Shown here in pieces: positions 45,654-55,492 of a stretch of 64,000 nucleotides of DNA. Below the pieces are notes generated by a model, which did no database searches, was not told the origin of the DNA, and saw nothing but the letters and a program-made list of their open reading frames with translations. The stretch is from Nilaparvata lugens (taxonomy: Eukaryota > Arthropoda > Insecta > Hemiptera > Delphacidae). Numbering within the stretch: the stretch's first letter is position 1; each line of letters opens with the position of its first letter. The stretch spans positions 45,016,022 to 45,080,021 of the forward strand of contig NC_052507.1 of assembly GCF_014356525.2 (NCBI RefSeq), given 5' to 3'. Position numbers and translations under genes: made by a program.

Positions 45654-47447
45654 TTAACTATCGATTATATGTATCTTGGGTTGTGCTACCGTTACAGCAG
45701 ATAATTTACACACATACAACTTGATGCCTAAATATGCACAGAACAAAGTTAAAAACCCTAACCAGCCAAATAATATATAAAAAACAAAACTAGAGGAATT
45801 TACAACATCTCCCCAAGAATTTGGAAGATCTACTTTGTGAAATATATCTGACGATATTATGTCTTGAACTGTAAATTCCGGAACCTTTATATCTATATCA
45901 GTTTTTAAAATTTCGCTAAAATTAACAAAATTAGGATTGAAATGCGGTTGCAAAACATCAATTTTTAACGAATTAAACTTAACCCAATGTAAAGGTAAGT
46001 AATGGAGAACCTGAGGTTGTTTATCAACATTTGCGTCACACGGAAAAGTCTTTCTCACCATTATTCTCCCGCCGACCGAAATCTCGCAATGACAGGGTAA
46101 AACCACATACATTGCTCCCGGAATAGGTTGAAGATGATGAAATGAACCTCCCTCGCAAGTGACTGTAGTGTTGGCCTGTATATTCGCGACGATATACTCC
46201 GAAGGCGAAAATTCGACGATCTCCAACTCCTGCTTAGCTGGACGACAGCTTAAACTGCAATATTGTTGGATGTCCTTCAGCTCTGTCGCCGCAAACAAGT
46301 GATGCATACACCTTGATGACATATGTCCTCCATGCACCAGCCGCGGAAGATAGCATAAGAAATCGTCCTGTGCCCGACAAGAAGAGAGATGATCTCCTGA
46401 GATGACCTGAATCTCACCGTCCTCCTGTCTCTGCGCCAAAACGAAATCCTGCTGCTGAAGCTGACAAATCTGACCGTCGAAATACATAGGTGTCCTCACA
46501 TACTTGTGCAATTGAAACTGTCCGCCGATGCTGACCAACGGTACTTTTAAGCTAAGCACCATGGAGTTCTCCTTCACCACGCAAGTCGTAAGTGGAAGAT
46601 CAAAATATCGCTGCAAATCCGATAGAGGTATAGCTAACTGGTGTCCTTTCGACTTATATCCTTTCTCCAATCTGAAGAGATCTGAACGTAATAAATTGGG
46701 GTGTACCAGCGAAAAGGGTAAAAGCTTTTTATCACAGCGTTCCTTCGCAGTATTTATGAATTCCTGCCGTGATAAAATATTTACATGTGAGTAGAGGTGA
46801 AAAATGTAAGTTAATAACTGGTTTGTGAACAGTGTTTTCTCCTCCGATACATTCTGTTGTACGAATAATCTCATACTGTCTGTTAATTTGCTATACGCAT
46901 CGTGAAATTGCTGAGAAAAATTTCCAGCAAACTGCCTCAAGTTGCGAGAAATCCGAATTAAATCTTTGTGGTTGTCTGCAACCAACCCTTGGAATGCGTT
47001 GAGGTGATCAGCTACATGTTTTTCGTTGAATTCCAGCTTATGAAGTTCACCATCCGTCGCTACTGCGCAGCAAAAATGAAGAAAATCGCCGACAACATCG
47101 ATCGCTCTGGTTTTTCGTGAAGCTTGAGTTCCCAAACGAATTGAAGAGTTGAAAGCAGCATGACTGTTGCGAAGAATTCCGTTTGTAGAATTATACAAAA
47201 CTTCTACCGCATCCGCTAAACTGCAATCCTCTTGTTGACAGTTAGGCCAGAACACCCTTTCCGCCTGCAAGATGTCGAGCTGAGCTGCCGGGAAATCTAC
47301 CTTGTATGTTAGTGGAACCGATGATTCATACGCTACAGCGTGACGTAGCTCCTTGTAGAAAACTCCCGCGAAGACCCTGACTGCCTCCAGTTGCGCCGTG
47401 AAAGTCGTGAGAATGAGAAATGACGCAAAATGTACCATAATTGACAT
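45654..47447 (-). CDS. env: F-type envelope glycoprotein of copy 2, intact
   Basis: 597 codons with no lesion, same architecture as the copy 1 protein: signal peptide, R-K-T-R cleavage site at 111-114, hydrophobic fusion segment directly after it, Cys-rich ectodomain, transmembrane helix near 553-579 and short tail. By eye the copies differ at five positions (E/K, D/N, I/T, R/Q and V/I). Known relatives mediate membrane fusion of infectious errantiviruses. In such elements env is usually made from a spliced RNA; I could not establish splice sites here. It is the best-preserved gene of this element. Confidence 0.88.
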   Translation of the reverse strand: MSIMVHFASFLILTTFTAQLEAVRVFAGVFYKELRHAVAYESSVPLTYKVDFPAAQLDILQAERVFWPNCQQEDCSLADAVEVLYNSTNGILRNSHAAFNSSIRLGTQASRKTRAIDVVGDFLHFCCAVATDGELHKLEFNEKHVADHLNAFQGLVADNHKDLIRISRNLRQFAGNFSQQFHDAYSKLTDSMRLFVQQNVSEEKTLFTNQLLTYIFHLYSHVNILSRQEFINTAKERCDKKLLPFSLVHPNLLRSDLFRLEKGYKSKGHQLAIPLSDLQRYFDLPLTTCVVKENSMVLSLKVPLVSIGGQFQLHKYVRTPMYFDGQICQLQQQDFVLAQRQEDGEIQVISGDHLSSCRAQDDFLCYLPRLVHGGHMSSRCMHHLFAATELKDIQQYCSLSCRPAKQELEIVEFSPSEYIVANIQANTTVTCEGGSFHHLQPIPGAMYVVLPCHCEISVGGRIMVRKTFPCDANVDKQPQVLHYLPLHWVKFNSLKIDVLQPHFNPNFVNFSEILKTDIDIKVPEFTVQDIISSDIFHKVDLPNSWGDVVNSSSFVFYILFGWLGFLTLFCAYLGIKLYVCKLSAVTVAQPKIHIIDS

Positions 47448-47656
47448 GTTAATGCGTAACAGAACCTCTTACAAACAAAAAAACTCTACTTTGAAGCAAC
47501 CACAAATGAATCGTAATAAAAAAAAATCAAGAGAAACGTTTATAATAATATTAACAAACTCGACGTGAATATTACAATTAACAACTGGACTGGCTGGTTA
47601 GCATATATTATTAATCAGAAACCTAGAAATGATACAATTTATTAGAAGTGCATAGG

Positions 47657-47713
<57 letters not shown>

Positions 47714-50072
47714 TGGAACAATTCTGAAATCAGAACAATATATGAGTCATATGAAAACAAAATCACAATCATACAATAAATCATCAGAATATAAGAAACT
47801 TATACTCTAGTTATATTTTTATTGAGAAAGAAATTCAAGTCAAAATAAAAGTGAATAAAATATTCATCCATCAAAAATATAATTGTCTTATAACAGCTTC
47901 ATTATGAATTTCTATTAGTGAACGTTTAAAAGTATCAAAAACGTTTGTCACTCAATGAACGACCTTGCCCTGGATATGAATAACAAGATTGACAACTAAA
48001 CAAAAATACGTGACAATTGCACTTTCTTTAACGTAGGTCACATCAGTACAAATGCAAAAATAAAATAACAAAACAATGAATTACATTACTGTACTTTTTC
48101 GTGGCACCAAATATGAAAACGTACCATGATTTATCGAGAAAAAAAAGAAAGTTATATCAGTGATAATGTTATATTACAAAAATGTAACATGTAATCAGAA
48201 TATGTAATTATGTGAATGAAACATGACCATTTGGTTATCATAAAATGGTAAACTATCCATCAACCATATTTCCTGTTCATTTTCCTGGAATAACCATAAT
48301 TTAAAATAACTAAGATATAATTATAATGACTATGAAATATAACATGGTTAATCATAACTGTAAAATCAATACAAAATCAATAATGCAACTGGTGAAATTA
48401 AATGTAAAACCCAGCCAAATACCAATTTTCATAGGTAACTGTACCCTAAAATTATAAATATGTAACCATGGAATAATAAACCCTCTTCTATAATAACTGA
48501 TTCTATATCGTAAAACATGGTTCTACAATGATTACCAAAAATCACTTCTGAAAATAAAAACTCAACCATAATAATAAGCCCTAAACTCAACCTATTGTGC
48601 CAAAAGAAAAACTTTTCTACTCAAAACCATTAATATTAGAACCATGACACAATGAAACTCAAATATTATCATGAAATATAATCAAGAATATAGTAATCAT
48701 TACTTTATACTGAGAAAAAATTATAAAACGAAATACAATTCAAAGATATAAACGTATAAAACTGAAACTCTGCTATCCATAGCTAAAAAATTCCCCTATA
48801 ACCGTTTATTATAACCCATGAACAATAAGTTTGGTCTATATTACCATTGAAAAATATGGACTTCACCTCCAGCAACAATAATCAGTAATAATATTTTAAT
48901 AAAATTTTACGAGGAATTATAGGCTTAAATCATAAGACCCCATCGAAAACAGATCAAATAAATAAAATATAATCCTATTATTCAACCACTGGATGATAAT
49001 CCATAAATATTATAATCAATTCTGATAAACAATGATGAAATGATAAATAATTACGAATAATATTTACAAAAATTCTCTTAGGGACTTTAATATAGCGCAT
49101 GACTTCAAAAAAATACGACTTAAAAAAATGACTATCACCATTAAACCTTAATTATCAACACCTTATGACAACAAATTCAAATATTTAATTCATGAAATCT
49201 ATCAACAAAATATCTACCTTTAATAACCCTTGAAAATATTTCAATAAAACTTATTCGTAACCTTAATATAATGAAATATAAAATCCAAAGGGCCAAAATT
49301 CTAAAGTGAAATATCTCAGAACCCTTTGCCCTAAACAAAATTATAATTATCGCAATGCTAAAATCTATGCTAAGAAAATATGAAACTGCAATAAAATTTT
49401 TTTCGAAAATCGACTTTTTCCGAATTGTCTGAAATTTCTAGACTAACAATCAAGATACGCCGCGTACCTTGTAATCGGACAACGATATTAAATTTATCAC
49501 CAGCAGCTATTATAGACTAAGCGATTGGCTATGACTATTATAGTCATTATAGTACAAATGAATGTCATTATCGCTAATATGATTTATCACAAAATCATTG
49601 CAATGAACAAATAACCATCATAAATCGTAAAAAAAAAGAACTCATCGGAATAAACGAATACCACTTATAACTGAAATCCAAAATCCAATATATGTAGAAT
49701 ACAACTATCCATCAAATATCATGAAACCAAAATGAAATCCCAACATAAACCATAGAAAAATAGCAGATAATCATTCAGCAAAAACGCGCGAAATTCAAAA
49801 TCAGTAGATAACCATTCAGCAGAAACGTTGAAAAGTTCATTATTAGTAAAAATATCAAAATCTAATAAAAATTCTATTCTAATTATCTTATTCTACTCTA
49901 ATCATTATTCTTTTTAGCTCATAATATTTCCACATAACATAATATTAATCATTCTTCATATCGGACAATGATTATTTTCAATTTATCTGACATCGAATGA
50001 TGTATTAGTCCCAAACAGTTCAGCGTTCTTCATTGAATGACAACTGCAAATCAGCTAAAAGGCCTCGTTCTA
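47448..50072 (-). other. gene-free internal stretch of copy 2
   Basis: Mirror image of about 20935-23147 in copy 1. It has an expanded (AT)n tract at 47658-47711, an extra block of about 145 bp near 49480-49625, and a deletion that removes the integrase tail. No frame supported. Confidence 0.65.
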
Positions 50073-51959
50073 CTAGCAATATTGTCTCATGTAATACTTT
50101 CGCTGAGTCTGAGTTCGTTTTTCAAACCTCTCCAGAATTATTGTTTCAATAAATATTTCATCGCTATTAACGCTTAACTGAGACACGCTTTCCAAACTAT
50201 TCAAAATTATGTCATCATATTTCTCTACCGAACTCTCATTAATAACAATTCCATCAGTTTCAATTTTATTATTCTTCATATCTTTCGGATAATTACAATA
50301 ATTCAAATCTGACTCTGTATTTTCACCTTCACTGTTCACACAAATCGCTGATTCACATTTTTTCTGTAATCGCTTCAATATACTATTTCCATGGCCTGGT
50401 TCTTGTTTATCGATGATTATTGATTCATTCATCTTGTTAACAAAATGTTTATTATCGTCAGTAATACTTTTCAGCTCCAAGTAGCATGAGTCAGTAATAT
50501 TTCGTTCAACACCATTATTTGCTGATCCACATTTCTGGCTATAATTAATTTTAATATCTACAAGATCAATCTCGTGTTTATGGGAGATTGAATATTTCTT
50601 ATCATCAGTATTAGAATAGTTTCTTCTAACATATATCCCATTGTGCCTAACACCTTCCAAAGTAGAACCTGATTCAGTGACTATACAACCTCCTAATTCA
50701 TTCCTTGAATTATCAATATTTGATGGACCACCGTCTAAAACATTTTCATCAATATGCCTAGTACTAAACTCCTGTGTCCTATCAGTAAAATATGCTTTCT
50801 TACGTCTAGCATTTTCCGAAAACTTTCTGCCATCAAAAGAACACACTCTAATATCATAGCCTTCTTTTTCACAAATTCTATGCATCCTTTTATAAACCCG
50901 ATAAGCATAATTAACGTTGTAAAAACAATTCCGCGTAAAATGATTATGTTTACCACAAACTTTACATTTCTTACGTCTTCTTTTTCTATTAGTCCTATTA
51001 TTCACGAGACTAACATTCTGATGCATCTTGACTCCTCTAGATTCACAATCATTACGCATACCAGAGTTCACAAAATGTTCAAACGGCCTGTTATCAATCG
51101 TAAAAGAGAAATCCAAATCACTTTCCGATAAATCCAATAATTCTTCCCCAATCATTTCCATATCTTTATCCTCTTTGTAAATTATATCTTCCTCATTCAA
51201 ATCACAATCATTACAAATAAATACTTTATTCAACCCATTTTCAATCTCGAAGTTACTAACATGACAATATACATCCACTTCATTTGAAGCATAATAATTA
51301 CAAGAATCAAAATCATCACAGATAATAGCATTTTCTAAACAATTCTCATTTTCAAACTCATTTCCGATTTCCAATAGTTCTTCAAATTCTGGTTCCATAA
51401 TATCATTAATTACTTGCACCTGTCCAAATTTCCACTCATTCAAATACTGACATGATAATTCATATTTCTCAATATTTTTATACAATTCTACAATAGTACT
51501 ATTTGATAACATTATAATTCTTTCAAATATATTTGAAGACAAACCTCTTAAAATTATCCTGATAATCCGAGATTCATGCATATTCGAATCTACTTTTCTA
51601 CATAGGGATAAGACTCGTGCTACAAAATCTCTACCATCTTCTTCAAATTCCATGCTACAAGTATCTAATTCCTTTTCTAGTTTCCACAATTTGAGAGGAG
51701 ATCGATAGAAATTAACCAATTTTTCTTTCACTGGCATATATTCAAATTTGTTCTGTTGAGTCAAATCGTTCTCAATAACATCAAAATATTTCTCAGCACT
51801 TCCTTTCAAACAAAACCGCAAGTATAATAAATTATCCTTTTCATCCCAACCGTTCGCTAAGGCAACCTTTTCAAAATAGTTGAAAAAATCATCAATGTCA
51901 AATTCTTCATCTTTTCCATCAAAAAATTTCGGTAATAGTAACGGTCTAAGTTTTTCCAT
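50073..51959 (-). CDS. gag: Gag of copy 2 fused to a pol-linker remnant
   Basis: An open frame of about 628 codons from ATG at 51959 (the frame is open slightly further upstream without ATG). The amino third is a Gag capsid-type domain (FFNYFEKVALANGWDEKDNL, then YLRFCLKGSAEKYFDVI). The middle is acidic. One CX2CX4HX4C zinc knuckle, CKVCGKHNHFTRNC, lies at about residues 330-343. From about 50535 to the stop the protein is nearly identical to the post-protease linker of copy 1, although the protease itself is absent. So the last 150 or so residues are a fusion created by deletion or recombination. Gag would form particles and bind RNA. It is clearly different from the gag of copy 1. Confidence 0.75.
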   Translation of the reverse strand: MEKLRPLLLPKFFDGKDEEFDIDDFFNYFEKVALANGWDEKDNLLYLRFCLKGSAEKYFDVIENDLTQQNKFEYMPVKEKLVNFYRSPLKLWKLEKELDTCSMEFEEDGRDFVARVLSLCRKVDSNMHESRIIRIILRGLSSNIFERIIMLSNSTIVELYKNIEKYELSCQYLNEWKFGQVQVINDIMEPEFEELLEIGNEFENENCLENAIICDDFDSCNYYASNEVDVYCHVSNFEIENGLNKVFICNDCDLNEEDIIYKEDKDMEMIGEELLDLSESDLDFSFTIDNRPFEHFVNSGMRNDCESRGVKMHQNVSLVNNRTNRKRRRKKCKVCGKHNHFTRNCFYNVNYAYRVYKRMHRICEKEGYDIRVCSFDGRKFSENARRKKAYFTDRTQEFSTRHIDENVLDGGPSNIDNSRNELGGCIVTESGSTLEGVRHNGIYVRRNYSNTDDKKYSISHKHEIDLVDIKINYSQKCGSANNGVERNITDSCYLELKSITDDNKHFVNKMNESIIIDKQEPGHGNSILKRLQKKCESAICVNSEGENTESDLNYCNYPKDMKNNKIETDGIVINESSVEKYDDIILNSLESVSQLSVNSDEIFIETIILERFEKRTQTQRKYYMRQYC

Positions 51960-52628
51960 TGTTAATCTGTTCCAATCCAATTCTTTTGAATAATAAATAA
52001 TAAATTTCCAATTAATCTGGTTTCAATAATCATAAATTCTCCATATCTCAAATATCGATATCTCTCCAATAATAATAAATTTATCCAATTCAATCATATC
52101 TTAATAATCATTAATTTCTCATCTCATCATAAATATCTAATTCTTTCTAATAAGAATTGATAATAAATCTTGCAATCGTACAAAATCTTCAATTGTCATA
52201 GCTTTTGCAATTCAAAATCCCAAAATCAATAATAATCGTAAATCTTCCAATATCGTGAATCTCAAAATTAATCTGTTCAATTATAATCATCATTCTCCAT
52301 CCGTTAAAATCCATTATTAGCAATCAATTTTTTGTCCCACAATATTCCAATTCAATAAATCCTCGAAATTCATCCTACAAACTGTTTTTACAGTCCCGTA
52401 AGGTTCAAACTCAACTATTTCACCCATAATTTCACTGAAATAAAAACATATATTTAATAATGAAAAATGCAACCACAAAAATTGAATCTTCAATGAGGTA
52501 ACCGGAAAAGTCCAAATTTTAAAAGCTGGATTAAAAACCCTTGAGCCTCCACCAAATATGTAAGCAAGATATGGACGGCAGGATAAACCTCCACCAAATA
52601 TGTAAGCAAGATCTGCCTTCACTGAGTA
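51960..52628 (-). other. leader of copy 2
   Basis: Untranslated leader between the 5' LTR and gag. A segment of roughly 50 bp with CTTGCTTACATATTTGGTGG is present twice in tandem near 52540-52620. Copy 1 keeps a single diverged version (16743-16830). Confidence 0.6.
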
Positions 52629-53380
52629 TGTAAGGGTGGGAAAATGAAAAAACAAGAAATGATCGTACTGGTTTTTGATAATTAAAACAAAACAATAAAT
52701 TATTAGTACAAAATTAGAATTATAATTAGAAATTATGAAATAACAATAAATAGATGAATAATTCAAGGGCTACTCGCTTGGCTGCTAGTGAAGATTAAAT
52801 TTGTTGTGGTTATGGAAAATTTAAAACAATGACTCAGTAGTCACCTACCTTTATGATAATGGCCCCCAATTTGGCATCCACTGGTTGAACGCGACGTTAA
52901 TTATTAATGAAAAATAAAAAACTGATCTAATGAAGTGGGTTCAGATCCCCTCCTATTCAATAATACAATTCTCTTTAAACTGCCCGAACTGTGACAGGAA
53001 AACTGTATTATAAAACAAGAACAAAATCTATCCCCTTCACCAGAACAGCCGGACTTTTACTCACAGTCCTATCGAACGAGCTCACACACACGAAAGTAAA
53101 ATTTTGGGTATTAATATATAACTCAGTCAATGCCAAACATGAAGCCATTTCAAATACATATTTTTATCAGTCGCACAAGCGAGCACATTTGTTATGAAAA
53201 ACAAAAGAGAAGCTACAATAATTTGATAACAAGTGAAATAAACAATCTTTCTGTCGATGACAAAACTGTTCAAAGACAAAAACACTGTTCATTAAACTTT
53301 CGTAAATTAAAACTCTAAAATCCTGATCAATATGAGATAAATATATGATTCATATATATGTCCCATATGACCAGGTGACA
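52629..53380 (-). repeat. 5' LTR of copy 2
   Basis: 752 bp. The outer edge TGTCACCTGG (minus strand) abuts the CTAT target duplication at 53381-53384. Confidence 0.92.
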
Positions 53381-53805
53381 CTATTCAAAGCAGTACCAGA
53401 TGCATTTATTTATAGTAGGAAAGATTTAAAAACCTATAAACGAATACTTGAAATAACTAGAGTTCATCTTGATAGTTTGGGACGTGTTAAAAGGAATCAT
53501 GGGTATAAATACACAAGTATAATCAAAAATTTATTTCTTCCAAAGATATCTAAGAAGAAACCTATCTCTAGTAGAGGAGGAATGCATGTGGAAGGAGTAG
53601 AAGAAGATATGCAAATTGAATTACCAAAGAAGAAAATGAAAAAGAATTATGTCTATTGGGATGATCCAAATGAATTATGTGAAAGATTAGAGTTGTTAGT
53701 AAATTCTAAACTAGCAGGACACACTGGACATAATTCTGAAATTGCATCTATTATTGAAGAGTTACGTGAAATTGGATTAATTATAGGTGGAAGTTTAGTA
53801 TTATA
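53381..53805 (+). pseudogene. Polinton copy B DUF8207-like protein, 3' part (after the retroelement)
   Basis: The frame continues the gene interrupted at 44434. It reads FIYSRKDLKTYKRIL, LDSLGRVKRNHGYKYTSIIK, a basic stretch, then YVYWDDPNELCERLELL and SKLAGHTGHNSEIASIIEEL, ending at TAG (53803-53805). The blocks match the copy A remnant in order. Without the insertion this part itself looks undamaged. Confidence 0.65.
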
Positions 53806-53832
53806 GAAATAATATATAACTGTTCTTGTGCA

Positions 53833-54114
53833 ATGTCTATTGATAAATTTGGTCGATATTTGCATGATAGTAATAATAATGATATTAATATTGAAATAAA
53901 AAATTTAATTCAGAATTTTATAATGATTATACAATACATACCATTAGCTGCTCATAATATACCAGAAATCGATCTTAATAAGAATGATCAATATAAAGCA
54001 ATGTCAGATCCACAATTATTATCAAAGTATAAAAAGTATTCTGCTGAAAGAGTACAACCCTGGTTCTTTAGAGCTTGGTTTGATGAAAAATTCATATATA
54101 AGCATGAAGTTTAA
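53833..54114 (+). CDS. Polinton copy B small FGR-motif protein, paralogue 2 (intact)
   Basis: 93 codons from ATG 53833, starting MSIDKFGRYLHDSNNND. A helical or amphipathic core (NLIQNFIMIIQYIPLAA) follows, and an aromatic carboxy end (WFFRAWFDEKF). It lies 27 bp after the DUF8207-like gene, the same relative position as the 248-residue FGG coiled-coil protein in copy A, with which it shares only the amino-terminal motif. Paralogues lie at 41899-42158 and 54130-54377. The role is unknown; a structural or capsid-attachment role is a guess from position. Confidence 0.6.
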   Translation: MSIDKFGRYLHDSNNNDINIEIKNLIQNFIMIIQYIPLAAHNIPEIDLNKNDQYKAMSDPQLLSKYKKYSAERVQPWFFRAWFDEKFIYKHEV

Positions 54115-54129
54115 TACTATATTAAAAAC

Positions 54130-54377
54130 ATGAGTATTGATAAATTTGGATGCAATTTGAGTAGAAAACAAACTAGAAATCAAGAGACTGAAGAATTAAT
54201 TAATATATTACAAAATATAGTTAGTTTAGCAAAAAAATTGATTCATATTATCTACCACAGAATGTTGATCTCAATGATAGGAAAGAATGGAATAATTTAA
54301 CTGATCCAAACTTACTCCAACAATTCCCACCTTCTTCTAAAAATAAATTCAAATTTTGGTATGAAAACAACATGTAA
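54130..54377 (+). pseudogene. Polinton copy B small FGR-motif protein, paralogue 3
   Basis: ATG 54130 opens with MSIDKFGCNLSRKQTRNQ. A frameshift in an A run near 54230 moves the rest to another frame (NVDLNDRKEWNNLTDPNLLQ, FWYENNM, stop). It aligns with the other two copies throughout and overlaps the expected downstream position of paralogue 2, so it is a local duplication that has since been damaged. Confidence 0.6.
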
Positions 54378-54478
54378 GAAGAATGTACTGTATGTGTGGG
54401 TGAGTACACCTAGAAAAAAATGTAGGTTTGGTTAACCAGACCCAGTAATTTTTTACTATAATAAAAATAATAACTGGT

Positions 54479-54902
54479 ATGGAGAGTTTTGGAAAGACAC
54501 AAGCTTTTAATGGTAAATGTCTCCTATATAGATGGAAAAAAATAGATACTACAGATCCAGATACAATATTTCAAAAATTGAAACCAATTGTACTTGATAT
54601 CTGTTTAAAAGAAGCTGAAAAATTCAATAATAATATAAAATGGTATGTTGCTCTCAAATTGAAGCTGAAGAAACTAGTTGGAGGTTATGAAATGAATAGT
54701 TCACCAACCTTTCATGGAAGAACACAAACAATTCTACAAATTCAAGATAATATAAATGATTTCAATAATCAATGGCTTGAGATTAAAGCTAATATGTGGA
54801 AGAAAATAGATGGATTTATACAGCATGGAAGTGGATAGGTAATTGATTCGGTTGAATCTTTTGATTTGAATATTGTAGGATATTATCCCATTTAGGAGGA
54901 TA
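54479..54902 (+). pseudogene. amino-terminal PolB-like domain of Polinton copy B, plus strand
   Basis: 119 open codons from an ATG at 54479 end at a stop after QHGSG. The same frame then continues sensibly (VIDSVESFDLNIVGYYPI) to a second stop at about 54893, so the first stop probably replaces a Trp codon. A segment of the form ...GSGW...I..L.L.I..Y.P is, from memory, the amino end of insect Polinton PolB proteins. The polymerase itself lies on the opposite strand and starts after this domain. The assignment rests on pattern memory. Confidence 0.5.
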
Positions 54903-54931
54903 GTTCATGAGAAAAAATATATATAATAAAA

Positions 54932-55469
54932 ATGATAAAGAAGAAAAATATTGGTGTTGGAAAAAAAAATATTCTTGAAAAAGCTTAAGAAAAAATTAGG
55001 ATCTGGTATAATTGGTAGTGTATTGAACAAAGCAATTGACTTCCTACCTGTTGAGCTTCATATCCCCGGCTACAATTTTTGTGGGCCTGGCACCAAACTT
55101 GAGAAAAGATTGAAAAGAGGAGATAAAGGAATAAATAAATTGGATGAAGCATGTCGAGCACATGATATTGCATACAATGACCCTAATCAGAATAGAATGG
55201 ATGCTGATAGAAAGCTAGCTGCACTTGCTTGGGAGAGAGTGAAATCTCCTGATACAGGTTTAGGTGAATGCTCTGCAGCATATCTTGTTACAAATCTATT
55301 GAATGCTAAAACTAAATTTGGTGGTGGACTATTCTTGAAGCCATACAAAGGTTGTGGAATTGAAAAATTAAAGAGAAAAAATAATAGAAAGAATACTCAA
55401 AAAAGAAGTGAAGAAATAGGAAAAACATTAAGGAAAATCTTAAAAAAAAACACTATTCTTGAATATTGA
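54932..55469 (+). pseudogene. parvovirus-type phospholipase A2 (VP1-like) protein of Polinton copy B
   Basis: The open frame from about 54951 to the stop at 55467-55469 contains the calcium-loop motif YNFCGPGTKL and the His-Asp catalytic block DEACRAHDIAYND. It then has a helix with a Lys/Arg-rich, Gly-rich tail (FGGGLFLKPYKGCG). Parvoviruses use the same fold in the VP1 unique region to breach the endosome, and several Polintons/adintoviruses carry it. The long frame has no ATG. An ATG at 54932 lies in a different frame across an A run, so a one-base slip probably broke the start. Otherwise the catalytic residues look intact. Confidence 0.8.
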
Positions 55470-55492
55470 AATCATAAACTATGCAAAGAAAC

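Larger units (their letters stand above)
44435..53380 (-). mobile_element. errantivirus-like endogenous retroelement, copy 2 (8946 bp)
   Basis: Both LTRs (44435-45185 and 52629-53380) run TGTCACC...TTACA on the minus strand and differ only slightly, including one A in a homopolymer. The element is flanked by CTAT at 44431-44434 and 53381-53384, a 4-bp target duplication as in errantiviruses. The internal part has a gag-containing long frame, no protease, RT or integrase, a 2.6-kb gene-free stretch and an intact env. The insertion splits a Polinton gene. I could not identify a tRNA primer-binding site beside the 5' LTR. Confidence 0.93.

Noticed and set aside
50641..51131. Plus-strand frames opposite gag
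   Set aside because: Antisense shadows of the copy 2 gag frame.
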